A stretch of 12,632 nt of DNA from DATKQI01 sp035532755. GTDB taxonomy: Bacteria > Pseudomonadota > Alphaproteobacteria > Acetobacterales > Acetobacteraceae. Position numbers and translations under genes: made by a program. The DNA lies in assembly GCA_035532755.1 (NCBI GenBank), contig DATKQI010000386.1, forward strand, positions 1-12,632, in the 5' to 3' direction. The notes beneath the pieces were generated by a model that was not told where the DNA came from, made no database searches, and saw only the letters and a program-made list of their open reading frames with translations. Every line of letters starts with the position of its first letter. Position 1 is the stretch's first letter. This document shows, piece after piece, positions 1 to 8,037 of this stretch.

Positions 1-891
1 GCTGCCCGGGCGACGGGCGGCGGCGAATTCCGGCGGGTCCCGCACATCCAGCACATGCAGCGTGCGCGTGGCATCGGCTTCCAGCCGCGCCAGCTCCGTC
101 GCGCCGATCACCCGCACGCCCACGGCATCCGCGAACCGCGCCGCGCGGCCGGCGGCGAGATCCACGCTCCGCGGCGTGCCGGGCGCGAACCGTTCCGTGC
201 GGTCCCGCGCGCAGGTGAAGCCAGCCAATTCCCAGCCCATCGTGCCGTTGCGCAGCGCGACCACCCTGTTCGGAATGCCGGCGCGGCGCAGGCTTTCCGC
301 ACCGAGGATGCTGCGCGTGCGGCCGGCGCAGTTCACCACCACCAGCGTTGCGGGATCAGGCGCGATATCGCCGATGCGGTACACCAGTTCCCCGCCCGGC
401 ACGTTGATCGCGCCGGGGATCGCCATGCGCCGGAACTCGTCCAGCGGGCGGCTGTCCAGCACGACCATGTCCCGGCCGGAGTCGAGCCACGCCTTCAGCT
501 CCGGCGCATCCACGCTCTCGGTCGCATAATGGTGCTCCACCCACTCCCCGAACGCCTTGGAAGGCACGTTCACGCCGGAGAACAGCGTGAAGCCCGCCGC
601 ACCCCAGGCCGGGGTGCCGCCGGCCAGCACCGAGACATCGGTGCAGCCGAGCGATTCCAGATGTGCGGCCAGGGTTTCCGCGAGCCCTCGCCCGTCGTCC
701 ACACACACCACCCGCGCCGCGCGGCGCGGCAGCAGCGCGGGGGCGCGGATGTCCCAGCGCGACAGCGGGCAGGGCACGGCCCAGAACAGGTGGGAGGTGC
801 CGAACTCCCCCTCCTCGCGCGCATCCAGGATGGCAAGCTCCGCGCCATCCGTGATCCATTCCCGCAGCCGCGCGGGCGCGATCAGGCGCAT
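1..891 (-). CDS. multidomain rhodanese-like sulfurtransferase (3' end cut off by window edge)
   Basis: 297 codons are visible and the gene continues past the left edge. Rhodaneses move sulfane sulfur through a cysteine persulfide. At least three rhodanese modules can be read. Domain 1 spans about residues 5-101 and ends in the typical LAGGTPAW segment; its active loop reads VCVDDGRG (62-69), with Asp where the catalytic Cys normally sits, so it is probably inactive. Domain 2 spans about 118-235 and has the loop CAGRTRS with Cys188, the likely catalytic residue. A third domain begins near 255 and has the early VLDVRDPPEF motif before the sequence ends. The start ATG (889-891) shares one base with the TGA of the thiol dioxygenase upstream. 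No strong ribosome binding site precedes it, so translation probably depends on coupling. The pairing suggests a role in thiol or persulfide metabolism; the substrate is unknown. The family call is firm; activity is inferred. Confidence 0.88.
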   Translation of the reverse strand, partial: MRLIAPARLREWITDGAELAILDAREEGEFGTSHLFWAVPCPLSRWDIRAPALLPRRAARVVCVDDGRGLAETLAAHLESLGCTDVSVLAGGTPAWGAAGFTLFSGVNVPSKAFGEWVEHHYATESVDAPELKAWLDSGRDMVVLDSRPLDEFRRMAIPGAINVPGGELVYRIGDIAPDPATLVVVNCAGRTRSILGAESLRRAGIPNRVVALRNGTMGWELAGFTCARDRTERFAPGTPRSVDLAAGRAARFADAVGVRVIGATELARLEADATRTLHVLDVRDPPEFAAARRPGS

Positions 892-1508
892 CAGAGTTTC
901 GTGGTCGGCTGCATGAACGCCCGGTTGTAGGGCTGCACGGTGCCGGCCTCCGGGTCGAACCCCTGGCGGGCGTCGAGCTTTTCCAGCGCGAGGCCGTACA
1001 TGTGCAGGTGCCGCGTCGGCTTCTCGCCCGTGGTGTGGATCGAATGGATGTCCTCCGGCATCAGCGCGATGCCGCGCCCCGGTTCCACCATCACCTCGCG
1101 GTCCAACTCCAGCCTCGCCCGGCCGGGCACCGCGCCGTCGTCTATGCGGCGGTACACGCGGTTCAGCTCCTGCCCCTCCACCGCCACCACCACCGCCCAG
1201 GTGGTATGGTCGTGCGGGCGCGTCTCGTTGCCGGGGTTGAGGGCGTTGATGTACATCGCGAACCGCCCGTCCGCGTCCTCGGCCAGCAGATAGCGCCGGC
1301 TGCCCTTCTCGCCGGCGGGCGGCGGGGCGTACAGCGCCGCCGGAAACAGATGCTCCTGCGCGGCCAGCTTCAGCATCTCCGCGCGGACCGCCTCCAGCGC
1401 CGGGCGCGTCACGCCCTGGCGCTGCTCGATCGCGCGGATGCGTTCGATGGTGGCGGCAACCGCCGCGTCCCGCGCGGCACTGCTGGTGGCGTTCTGGGTG
1501 TCGTTCAT
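891..1508 (-). CDS. cupin thiol dioxygenase, cysteine dioxygenase-like
   Basis: 205-residue protein of the non-heme iron thiol dioxygenase family, which oxidises a thiol such as cysteine or 3-mercaptopropionate to its sulfinate with O2. Length and layout fit bacterial members. The metal ligands appear as PHDH (His99, His101) and His155 in the PEDIHSIH segment. The second-shell SxHxY triad of cysteine dioxygenases is HLHMY here (167-171): His169 and Tyr171 are kept but Ser is replaced by His167. The Cys that cross-links to Tyr in mammalian enzymes aligns with Val106, so no cross-link is expected, as in most bacterial enzymes. The substrate carboxylate anchor (Arg60 in mammals) falls near residues 71-75, and by eye I cannot say which residue replaces it; substrate therefore stays open. 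I chose the ATG at 1506-1508 over an in-frame upstream ATG because GGAGGA lies 7 bases before it. It is first in an operon with the rhodanese gene. Confidence 0.85.
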   Translation of the reverse strand: MNDTQNATSSAARDAAVAATIERIRAIEQRQGVTRPALEAVRAEMLKLAAQEHLFPAALYAPPPAGEKGSRRYLLAEDADGRFAMYINALNPGNETRPHDHTTWAVVVAVEGQELNRVYRRIDDGAVPGRARLELDREVMVEPGRGIALMPEDIHSIHTTGEKPTRHLHMYGLALEKLDARQGFDPEAGTVQPYNRAFMQPTTKL

Positions 1509-1515
1509 GGGCAAA

Positions 1516-1521
1516 TCCTCC
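1516..1521 (-). promoter_or_regulatory. ribosome binding site of the thiol dioxygenase gene
   Basis: On the minus strand GGAGGA lies 7 bases before the ATG at 1506-1508. It is among the best Shine-Dalgarno matches in the window and decides this start against the in-frame ATG 111 bases upstream, which would add a 37-residue extension with no family resemblance. Confidence 0.75.
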
Positions 1522-1529
1522 GTCGCGCC

Positions 1530-1558
1530 AGCGTAGAAGCGTGGGAAGGGCCGGTCAA
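1530..1558 (-). promoter_or_regulatory. candidate sigma-70 promoter for the thiol dioxygenase-rhodanese operon
   Basis: On the minus strand TTGACC (1553-1558, five of six matches to the -35 consensus) is followed after exactly 17 bases by TACGCT (1530-1535, three of six to the -10 consensus, including the key first TA and last T). The predicted transcript would start near 1523 and leave a leader of about 15 bases that just includes the ribosome binding site. Weak -10 boxes are common in GC-rich alphaproteobacteria. The -35 box sits inside the inverted repeat 1550-1565, so that repeat could be an operator. This is read by eye only. Confidence 0.45.
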
Positions 1559-1599
1559 AACCGGCTTGGCAGCGCGGCCCGGCCGGGCCACACCAAGCC
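1550..1599. repeat. nested inverted repeats in the divergent gap before the methyltransferase
   Basis: Three symmetrical elements lie within 50 bases. GCCGGT (1550-1555) and ACCGGC (1560-1565) are perfect 6-base arms around a CAAA loop. GGCTTGG (1563-1569) and CCAAGCC (1593-1599) are perfect 7-base arms ending directly at the ATG of the methyltransferase. Between those arms is a perfect 14-base palindrome, GGCCCGGCCGGGCC (1576-1589). The first and second pairs share bases 1563-1565, so in a plus-strand RNA they could not form together. They could be operators, an RNA switch that hides the start, or chance in GC-rich DNA. Confidence 0.4.
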
Positions 1600-2433
1600 A
1601 TGTCCGATTCCATGCGCATCTTCGACCGCCGGGCCGTGCGGCTTCACCGCACCCGCGCCGCCGCCACCATTCCGCAGGTCGCGGACCTGCTGGAGCAGAT
1701 GGCGGATCGGCTGCTCGACCGGCTGGACGACACCACGCGCCGCTTCGCCCGCGCGCTCGATATCGGCGGCCGCGGCATCGTCGCGCCGAAGCTGCGCGCC
1801 CGCGGCATCGCGACCGTCAGCACCGATCTCTCGCCCGCCATGGCCGCGCGCAACGGCGCGCCCGCGCTCGCCGCCGACGAGGAATTCCTGCCGTTCGCGG
1901 ATGCCAGCTTCGACCTGATCGTGGCCAGCCTCTCGCTGCATTGGGTGAACGATCTGCCGGGCACACTGATCCAGTTGCGCCGCGCCTTGCAGCCGGAAGG
2001 GATGCTGCTCGCCAGCCTGCCCGCGCTCGGCACGCTGCAGGAGCTGCGTGCGGCGCTCACCGAGGCCGAGGCCGCCATCGCCGGCGGCGCATCCCCCCGC
2101 ATCTCCCCGTTCCCGGATCTGGGGGATTGCGCCGGGCTGCTGCAGCGCGCCGGCTTCACCTTGCCGGTGGCGGATGCGGAGGAGATCGAGCTGCTCTACG
2201 CCAACCCGCTCGCCCTGCTGCACGAGCTGCGCGCCGCCGGGGAGGCCAACGCCACGCACCTGCGCAGCCGCCGCATCCCGCCGACGGCGCTGTTCCCCGC
2301 GGCACTCGCCGCCCTGCCGCGGAAGGACGGGCGGGCGCGGACAACGCTGCGGCTGGCCGTGCTGACGGGATGGGCGCCTTCAGGTTCCCTCGCGCCGCCA
2401 GGCGAGCACGGCGAGGCCGAGGATCAGCGGTAG
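1600..2433 (+). CDS. SAM-dependent methyltransferase fold protein, NDUFAF5/BioC-like
   Basis: 277-residue class I methyltransferase-type protein. The N-terminus FDRRAVRLHRTRAA (8-21) is typical of the alphaproteobacterial relatives of mitochondrial NDUFAF5 and of BioC. Motif I is ALDIGGRG (52-59), the ribose-binding acidic residue is Asp76 in VSTDLSP, and the later motif is SFDLIVASLSLHWVNDLP (103-120). NDUFAF5 hydroxylates an arginine of a complex I subunit, while BioC methylates malonyl-ACP; which chemistry applies here cannot be decided by eye. No biotin genes are in view. No Shine-Dalgarno sequence precedes the ATG at 1600, and a second in-frame ATG at 1612 (MRIFDRR) is a credible alternative that matches the family start better. 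The gene is divergent from the thiol dioxygenase, and its last 54 bases overlap the tail of the convergent VWA gene. The last 20 or so residues look unconserved and may have arisen by stop-codon loss. Confidence 0.82.
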   Translation: MSDSMRIFDRRAVRLHRTRAAATIPQVADLLEQMADRLLDRLDDTTRRFARALDIGGRGIVAPKLRARGIATVSTDLSPAMAARNGAPALAADEEFLPFADASFDLIVASLSLHWVNDLPGTLIQLRRALQPEGMLLASLPALGTLQELRAALTEAEAAIAGGASPRISPFPDLGDCAGLLQRAGFTLPVADAEEIELLYANPLALLHELRAAGEANATHLRSRRIPPTALFPAALAALPRKDGRARTTLRLAVLTGWAPSGSLAPPGEHGEAEDQR

Positions 2434-4458
2434 CGCGAGGCCCGGCGGCACCAGCGGCGTGGTGGCGATGCCGGTGACCAGATGGGCATGGTTGCGGCGC
2501 AGGCCGATCCAGCCGCTTCCGCCGGCGCGCGCGCCCGGCTCCGTGCGGCGCAGCGCGGGCGCGCCGGCGGGGTCCAGCCAATGGGTGCTGCCGCCGGTCT
2601 GCGCAACGATCGGGGCCAGCTTGCTCGCGGTGGCGCGCAAATCGGCCCATTCCGGCGGGTCGGCCGCGCCGGCGGCGGCGAAGGCGGTGCGCACGCCGTC
2701 GCTCACCCGCCACAGGCCGGGCAGCGGTGCGGGGAGGGTGGCACTGCCCTCGCCGGGGCCGGTGCGGACGAGCGGGATCTGCCGGCGCGCGCCGTCCGGG
2801 GAGACGACGGTGACGGGGCCGGGCGGTCCGGCGGCGAGGGTGCGGCGGGCGATGCGCAACTGGCCGCCCTGCACGGTCGCGGTCAGCGCGTTCTCCTCCA
2901 GCGCCGGCTCCTTCATCAGCCAGTGGGAGACGCGGCGCATCAGCTCCGCCTCCGGCCCGCCACCGTCATGCCCGCGCGCCCAAAGCCACATCTGGTCCGA
3001 CAGCAGCATGGCCACGCGGCCCTTGCCCACGCGGTTCAGCACCAGCAGCGGCTGGCGGTCGGGGCCGCGCATCAGCGTCTGGCCGCGCACGTCCATGCTG
3101 GCGATCATGCGGTACCAATGGCCCCAACTGGGCGCACCCTGGCCGGACGCGCCCCGCAGATCGGCGGTGACGGGCGCGCGCCGGCCGAGCGCGGTGAGCC
3201 GCGGGCGGAAGGGCCGGACGATCACGCCGCTGCCGGAACTGCGGTCGGGCGCGGCCGGCAGGATCGAGGCGAGCGGGGTGTAGGCGAGCGAGGCGGCGGA
3301 GGCGAATTCCGGCCCCACGCTCATCAGCAGCGCGCCGCCGTCGCGCACGTAGCGGGCGATGTTGGCGAGGTAGAAGCTCGGCAGGATGCCGTCGTTCTGG
3401 AAGCGGTCCAGGATGATCAGGTCGAAATGCTTGATCTTCTGGACGAACAGCTCGTGCACCGGGAAGGCGATCAGCGCCAGCTCGTTCAGCGGCGTCATGT
3501 CGTCCTTCTCCGGCGGGCGGAGGATGGTGAAATGCACCAGATCGACCGCCGGATCGGATTTCAGCAGCCGCCGCCACGCGCGTTCCGCACCGTCCGGCTG
3601 GCCGGAAACCAGCAGCACATGCAGCCGCTCCCGCACCCCGTTGATGGCGGCGACCGCCTGGTTGTTCACGGTGGAGACCTCGCCCGGCAGCGTCGATGCG
3701 GCGAGCGCGACGACGGTGGGGCCGGCGCGGGTGATCTTCACCGGCAGGCTCTGCGGCTGGCCGATCGGCACGCGCTCCACCACCGGCGGGGCGCCGTCGC
3801 GGCGGATGGTCAGCCGCGCGGTGCCGCCCGGATGGCGCACGCCCAGGTCCTCCACCACGTAGCGCAGCGTCACGGTATGGCCCACCACGCCGTAGCGCGG
3901 CGCGTCGATCAGGCGGATGCGGCGGTCGGTCTGCTCGCCCTTCGCCGCCAGCAGCGCCTGCAACGGGGCGGCGAAGGGGGCGGCCTTCGGCACGTCGTGC
4001 ACCTGCCCGTCGGTGATGGCGATCACGCCGGCGAGCTGCTTGCGCGGGATGTCGGCGGTGGCATGGTCGATCGCGGCGAACAGCCGGGTGCCGTCGGCCC
4101 CCGCCTCCGGCACGCTCACCGTGCGCAGCTCCAGCCCGGGAATCCGTGCCGCCTCACGCGTGATCTTCGCCTGCGCGGCGGCGGCGAGTGCGGCGCGGTT
4201 GCCGATGCCCATGGAGCCGGAGTGATCGACCACCATCAGCGCGATGTCCGGCAGGTCCTGCCAGGTCTGGCGCACCAGCCGCGGGCCGGCGAGCCAGGCG
4301 AGCAGCACCGCGAACGCCGCGAACCGCCACCCCGCCCCGCGCGCCCGGCGCAGCGCCGCCGGCGCCAGCGCGATCAGGCACAGCGCGCCGAGGGCGGCCA
4401 GCAGCCACACCGGCAGCGTCGGGTCGAAGCGGAGGTTGCTGATCACCTGCTGCGGCAT
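2380..4458 (-). CDS. membrane protein with VWA domain and glutamine-amidotransferase-like domain
   Basis: 692 residues, last gene of the MoxR cassette. Two hydrophobic segments (about 15-36 and 44-62) precede a von Willebrand A domain (about 70-190). Its metal site is complete in the first motif, DHSGS (78-82), and the ITDG motif supplies Asp150. A beta-rich stretch (about 180-275) follows, then a class I glutamine-amidotransferase-like fold (about 279-480: LHVLLVSG start, FDLIILDRF, DGGALLMSVG). I see no convincing Cys-His-Glu triad there, so it probably binds rather than catalyses. Another beta-rich region precedes a C-terminal membrane segment (about 671-687). The bulk is expected in the periplasm. 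By analogy with other MoxR-VWA pairs it is a likely client or partner of the MoxR ATPase. The start ATG lies 8 bases after the TAG of the DUF4159 gene; a 64-residue in-frame upstream extension is rejected because it lies inside that gene. The 3' end overlaps the methyltransferase tail-to-tail. Confidence 0.82.
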   Translation of the reverse strand: MPQQVISNLRFDPTLPVWLLAALGALCLIALAPAALRRARGAGWRFAAFAVLLAWLAGPRLVRQTWQDLPDIALMVVDHSGSMGIGNRAALAAAAQAKITREAARIPGLELRTVSVPEAGADGTRLFAAIDHATADIPRKQLAGVIAITDGQVHDVPKAAPFAAPLQALLAAKGEQTDRRIRLIDAPRYGVVGHTVTLRYVVEDLGVRHPGGTARLTIRRDGAPPVVERVPIGQPQSLPVKITRAGPTVVALAASTLPGEVSTVNNQAVAAINGVRERLHVLLVSGQPDGAERAWRRLLKSDPAVDLVHFTILRPPEKDDMTPLNELALIAFPVHELFVQKIKHFDLIILDRFQNDGILPSFYLANIARYVRDGGALLMSVGPEFASAASLAYTPLASILPAAPDRSSGSGVIVRPFRPRLTALGRRAPVTADLRGASGQGAPSWGHWYRMIASMDVRGQTLMRGPDRQPLLVLNRVGKGRVAMLLSDQMWLWARGHDGGGPEAELMRRVSHWLMKEPALEENALTATVQGGQLRIARRTLAAGPPGPVTVVSPDGARRQIPLVRTGPGEGSATLPAPLPGLWRVSDGVRTAFAAAGAADPPEWADLRATASKLAPIVAQTGGSTHWLDPAGAPALRRTEPGARAGGSGWIGLRRNHAHLVTGIATTPLVPPGLALPLILGLAVLAWRREGT

Positions 4459-4466
4459 GGCCGGCG

Positions 4467-7145
4467 CTACTGGCCGAGCCGTTCGAGGATGGCGGGCACG
4501 TGCACCTGGTCGCCCTTGTAGGTGCCGGTGAGCGCATACATCACCACGTTCACCCCGAAGCGGAGCGCCATCACCCGCTGGCGGTCCCCGCCCGGAATGG
4601 TGGCGTAGGGATGGGTGCCGTCGGCGCTCACCGCCCAGGCCGCCGCCCAATCGTTGGCGCCGACGATCACCGGGCTCACGCCGTCGTTGCCCTTGCTGGC
4701 GCCGCGTTGCACCCAGACCCGTGCGCCGAGGAACCGGCCGGGAAAGTCGCGCAGCAGGTAGAAGGTATGGGCCAGGACATGCGCCGCCGTCAGCGGCTGC
4801 AGCGGCGGGATGTCGAGCCCCCGGCCCACCCGCCGCAACGCCGCCCGCGCGCCCGGCGAGAACCCCGCGCCGGACCCGCCGGAGCCGACATCGCCGCCCT
4901 CGGTATCGATCAGGATGATGCCGCCGTGGCTCATGAAGCTGTTGAGCGCGGCGGTGGCGGTATTGCCCGGCGCCGGCGTGCCGGCGGTGACCGGCCAGTA
5001 CAGCAGCGGGTAGAAGCTCAGATCATCCTTCCCCGGCACCACGCCGGCGGGCTTGGCCAGGATCGCGGCGGTGCGGTTGGTCACGAAATCCGACAGCCCG
5101 GTGAGCCCCTGGCGGGAAACCCGGTCGATCGCCGGATTGCCGGTGACGACGTAGGCGAGTTCCGTATGCAGCGCAGCGGCGGGCACGGCGGGCTGTGCAT
5201 CGGCCGCGGGGATCAGCACCAGCAGCAGGATGGCGGCCAGCGCCGGGCGCAGCAGCCCGCGCAGGGCGAGTGCGGCGAGCAGGTCGATCGCGAGCAGGGC
5301 GAGGCCGAGGGCGACCAGCGGCGGCCCCGCATCCCGTTCGGCCGGCACCGCCGCAAGGCTTTGCACGATCGCCCCCGGGACCGGCGGGGTCGTGCGCATC
5401 GGCGGCAGGGCGGCGGCGAGGTTCAGCGCCCGCCGCGCCCCTGGCGGCCCGTACAGCCCGGGCGGATGGCGCGGGGAAGGCAGGGTGGTGTCGATCGCGG
5501 CGGGCGCGATCGGCAGGGCGGCCGGCGATGGGGAATGAAGCTGGCCGAACCCGTCCATGATCTGGGCGGGGGCGAGCTTCACCGTTCCGCCGCGCGGCGG
5601 AACCCCGGCGGAGATGTTCACGATCCGCCGCAGCATCCGCACGAACAGCCCGGAAATCGGCAGGTTGGACCAGTCGGCATTCGCGGTCACGTGCACCAGC
5701 ACGATCTGCCCCGCCCCGCGCCGCGCGGCCGAAACCAGCGGCGTGCCGTCGGCCAGCCGCGCCCAGACCTGCCCGGGCAGCAGCCGCGCCGGATCGGCCA
5801 GCACCTGGCGGGAGACCGTCACGTCGGCCGGCACCGGCAGCCCGGCGAACGGGCTGTTCGGCGGGAAGGGTGCGAGCGGCTCCGGCTTGCTCCAGGTCAG
5901 CGCCCCGCCCAGCCGCCGGTCCTGCGCCAGCAGGCGCACCGGCAGCAGCGGATCGGGGTGGGCGGCGGTCAGCGGGCCGGCGAAGCGCAGCAGCAGCCCG
6001 CCATGGGCCACGAAGCCGGATACGGCCGCCTGCTCCGCCCCCGGCGTCAGCGGCCGGTCGGCCAGCACCAGCACCGACAGCGGCTGCTTCAACAGATCGG
6101 CGAGCGATCCGGTGCGGATATCCGCACCCGGCCCCAGCGCGCGGGAGAGGAAATACAGCGGCCCGGCGAGCGGCGTTTCCGCCCCGCGCGCGGTGCCGGC
6201 CACGAGCCCCACCGGATGCTGCCGCCAGCGCGCATCCAGCAGCACGACAGACCCCGCGCCCGGTGGCCCGGCCAGCGTGAGCCGCGCGAGCCGGTTGCGC
6301 AGCGGCAGCGGCAGGTCCACCGCCGCCTGCCCCAGCGTGCGGCCGGCGGGAATGGTGATGGCGGCGCGCGTCAGGCTGCGCCCGTCGGCGCTCTGCGCCA
6401 GCACATCCGCCGTCGTCGGGCCGGGCTGCGGGGTGATGGCGAGCCGCGCGGTCAGCGTGCCGTCGTGCAGCACAGGCGGCAGCAGCAGCCGGGCCGGCGC
6501 GGCGGGGGCGGCGAATTCGCGCACCGGCCCGATCGCGCCGAGGCGGCGGGCGAAGGCGGGATAGCCGGTGCCGTCGGTCAGCCCGTCGGCCACATAAACC
6601 ACTGCCGTCCCCGGATGGCGCCAGTGGGCGAGCGCGGCCGCGGCCTGCGCCCGGTTCACCGGCCAGGGCAGCGGGCGCAGCGCGGCGAGGCGGGATTGCG
6701 CCCGCCGCGCCGGCATGGGCGCGGTGATCGCCGGCGGCGCGCCGGTGGGCGCGGGCGCGGTGGCGAGCAGCGCGACCGGCCGGTGCGCGCGCCCGGCCCG
6801 GCGCAGCGCGGCATCGGCGGCGGCGATGCGGGCCGGCCAGTCGGTCGCGGCCGCCCAGCCGTTGTCGATCACCAGCAGCACCGGCCCGGTGCCGGGCAGG
6901 CCGCGCACCGGATCGAGCACCGGCCGGGCGAGGCCGAGGATGAGCAGCGCGGCGGCGGCCATGCGCAGCGCCAGCAGCCAAAGCGGCGTGCGCGCCGGCG
7001 TCTGCTCGGTGGCGTGCAGGTCGGCGAGCAGCCGGATGGCGGGAAAGCTCTGCAGCCGCGGCGCCGGCGGTGTGGCGCGCAGCAGCCACCACAGCAGCGG
7101 CAGCGCCGGCAGGGCGAGCAGCAGCCAGGGTGCCGCGAAGATCAT
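4467..7145 (-). CDS. DUF4159 protein with BatA-like N-terminus
   Basis: 892-residue membrane protein. The N-terminus MIFAAPWLLLALPALPLLWW and a second segment (about 53-76) form the double transmembrane unit seen in BatA-type proteins. A VWA-like domain follows (about 87-240), but where DxSxS is expected it reads DNGWA (94-98), so the metal site is lost, although VADG (Asp187) remains. A glutamine-amidotransferase-like stretch lies in the middle (around 350-520: SVLVLADRP, FVAHGGLLLRF). Two more hydrophobic segments (about 609-628 and 633-649) lead into the DUF4159 domain (about 662-892: ELAYVVTGN, DLSFYPLLYWP, HGGIILIDTEGGD), which ends close to the C-terminus. The function is unknown; by context it works with MoxR and the VWA protein encoded next. 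Its ATG overlaps the DUF58 TGA by 4 bases (7142-7145), with GAGG a few bases upstream. The architecture call is good; domain borders are approximate. Confidence 0.85.
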   Translation of the reverse strand: MIFAAPWLLLALPALPLLWWLLRATPPAPRLQSFPAIRLLADLHATEQTPARTPLWLLALRMAAAALLILGLARPVLDPVRGLPGTGPVLLVIDNGWAAATDWPARIAAADAALRRAGRAHRPVALLATAPAPTGAPPAITAPMPARRAQSRLAALRPLPWPVNRAQAAAALAHWRHPGTAVVYVADGLTDGTGYPAFARRLGAIGPVREFAAPAAPARLLLPPVLHDGTLTARLAITPQPGPTTADVLAQSADGRSLTRAAITIPAGRTLGQAAVDLPLPLRNRLARLTLAGPPGAGSVVLLDARWRQHPVGLVAGTARGAETPLAGPLYFLSRALGPGADIRTGSLADLLKQPLSVLVLADRPLTPGAEQAAVSGFVAHGGLLLRFAGPLTAAHPDPLLPVRLLAQDRRLGGALTWSKPEPLAPFPPNSPFAGLPVPADVTVSRQVLADPARLLPGQVWARLADGTPLVSAARRGAGQIVLVHVTANADWSNLPISGLFVRMLRRIVNISAGVPPRGGTVKLAPAQIMDGFGQLHSPSPAALPIAPAAIDTTLPSPRHPPGLYGPPGARRALNLAAALPPMRTTPPVPGAIVQSLAAVPAERDAGPPLVALGLALLAIDLLAALALRGLLRPALAAILLLVLIPAADAQPAVPAAALHTELAYVVTGNPAIDRVSRQGLTGLSDFVTNRTAAILAKPAGVVPGKDDLSFYPLLYWPVTAGTPAPGNTATAALNSFMSHGGIILIDTEGGDVGSGGSGAGFSPGARAALRRVGRGLDIPPLQPLTAAHVLAHTFYLLRDFPGRFLGARVWVQRGASKGNDGVSPVIVGANDWAAAWAVSADGTHPYATIPGGDRQRVMALRFGVNVVMYALTGTYKGDQVHVPAILERLGQ

Positions 7146-8037
7146 CGCGCCCTCATCGGGGGCGCGAGCGCGGTGTAGAGGCCGAGCAGCGCGGCGCTCG
7201 CCGGCTGGTCGGTCCGGTGCAGCCCGGCGGACCAGCCGGCGGCGGCGCACAGCGCGCGAATGCCGCCGATCTGTGCCGCCAGCCGCTCGGCATAGGTGCC
7301 GCGCACCTGGTCCACGCGCGGGATCAGCGTCTCCTCCGCCGTCGCCACGCCCCGAAAGCGCACCCGGCCCTCATAGGGCAGGGAGGTTTCAGCGGGATCG
7401 AGCACCTGCAAAAGATGCCCACCCACCGGGATCGCCGCCAGCCGGCCGATCGCGGCGCGGATATCGGACAGCGGTGCCAGGAAATCGCCCACCAGCACCA
7501 CCCGCGCATGGCGCGGCAGCACAACCGGCGGCGGCAGGTCCGGCGCGTCCGCGGGGTTCGCCATGGCCAGCGCGGCGGCAATGTGGAGCAATGCCGCGCG
7601 GCCGGTGGCGGGATGGGTTCCGCCGTCCAGCAGGCGCACCCGTTCGCCGCCGCGCAGCAGCAGGGCGGCCAGCGCCAGCAGCAGCGTCTCCGCCCGCGCC
7701 CGCTTCGGCTCCGGCGCCAGCGCCGAACGCCAACCCATCCCGGCCGAGGCATCGCGCCACAGATACACGGTCTGCGCCGCCTCCCACTCCGTCTCGCGGA
7801 TGAAGGTGCGGTCGGATTTCGCGCTCTGCCGCCAGTCGATGCGGCTCGCCGTGTCGCCCTGGGCGAAGGGGCGGAACTGCCAGAAGCTGTCGCCCTGGCC
7901 CACCCGGCGGCGGCCGTGCACCCCCTGCGCCACGGTCGCGGCCACCCGTTCGGCCGCGACCAGCAACGGCGGCAGCGGGGCGGCGAGCGCCTCGGCCTCC
8001 CGGCTGGCGGCGTGGGCGGCCGCCTCGGCGCCGGTGC

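Noticed and set aside
1002..2477. 491-residue plus-strand open frame across the dioxygenase, the gap and the methyltransferase
   Set aside because: It runs through two real genes in the wrong frames and is dominated by Arg and Ala; shadow frame.
2434..2500. Intrinsic terminator for the methyltransferase or, on the other strand, just past 2380
   Set aside because: I see no stem followed by a T run on either strand; the sequence there is coding for both genes.
2482..4521. 679-residue plus-strand open frame opposite the VWA gene
   Set aside because: It is rich in Arg, Gln, His and Gly with no domain, and mirrors the codon bias of the minus-strand gene. It is a GC-rich shadow frame.
4500..7178. 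892-residue plus-strand open frame opposite the DUF4159 gene
   Set aside because: It has the same low-complexity Arg/Gln/Gly/His composition and no recognisable motif, while the minus-strand frame has clear membrane segments and the DUF4159 domain.
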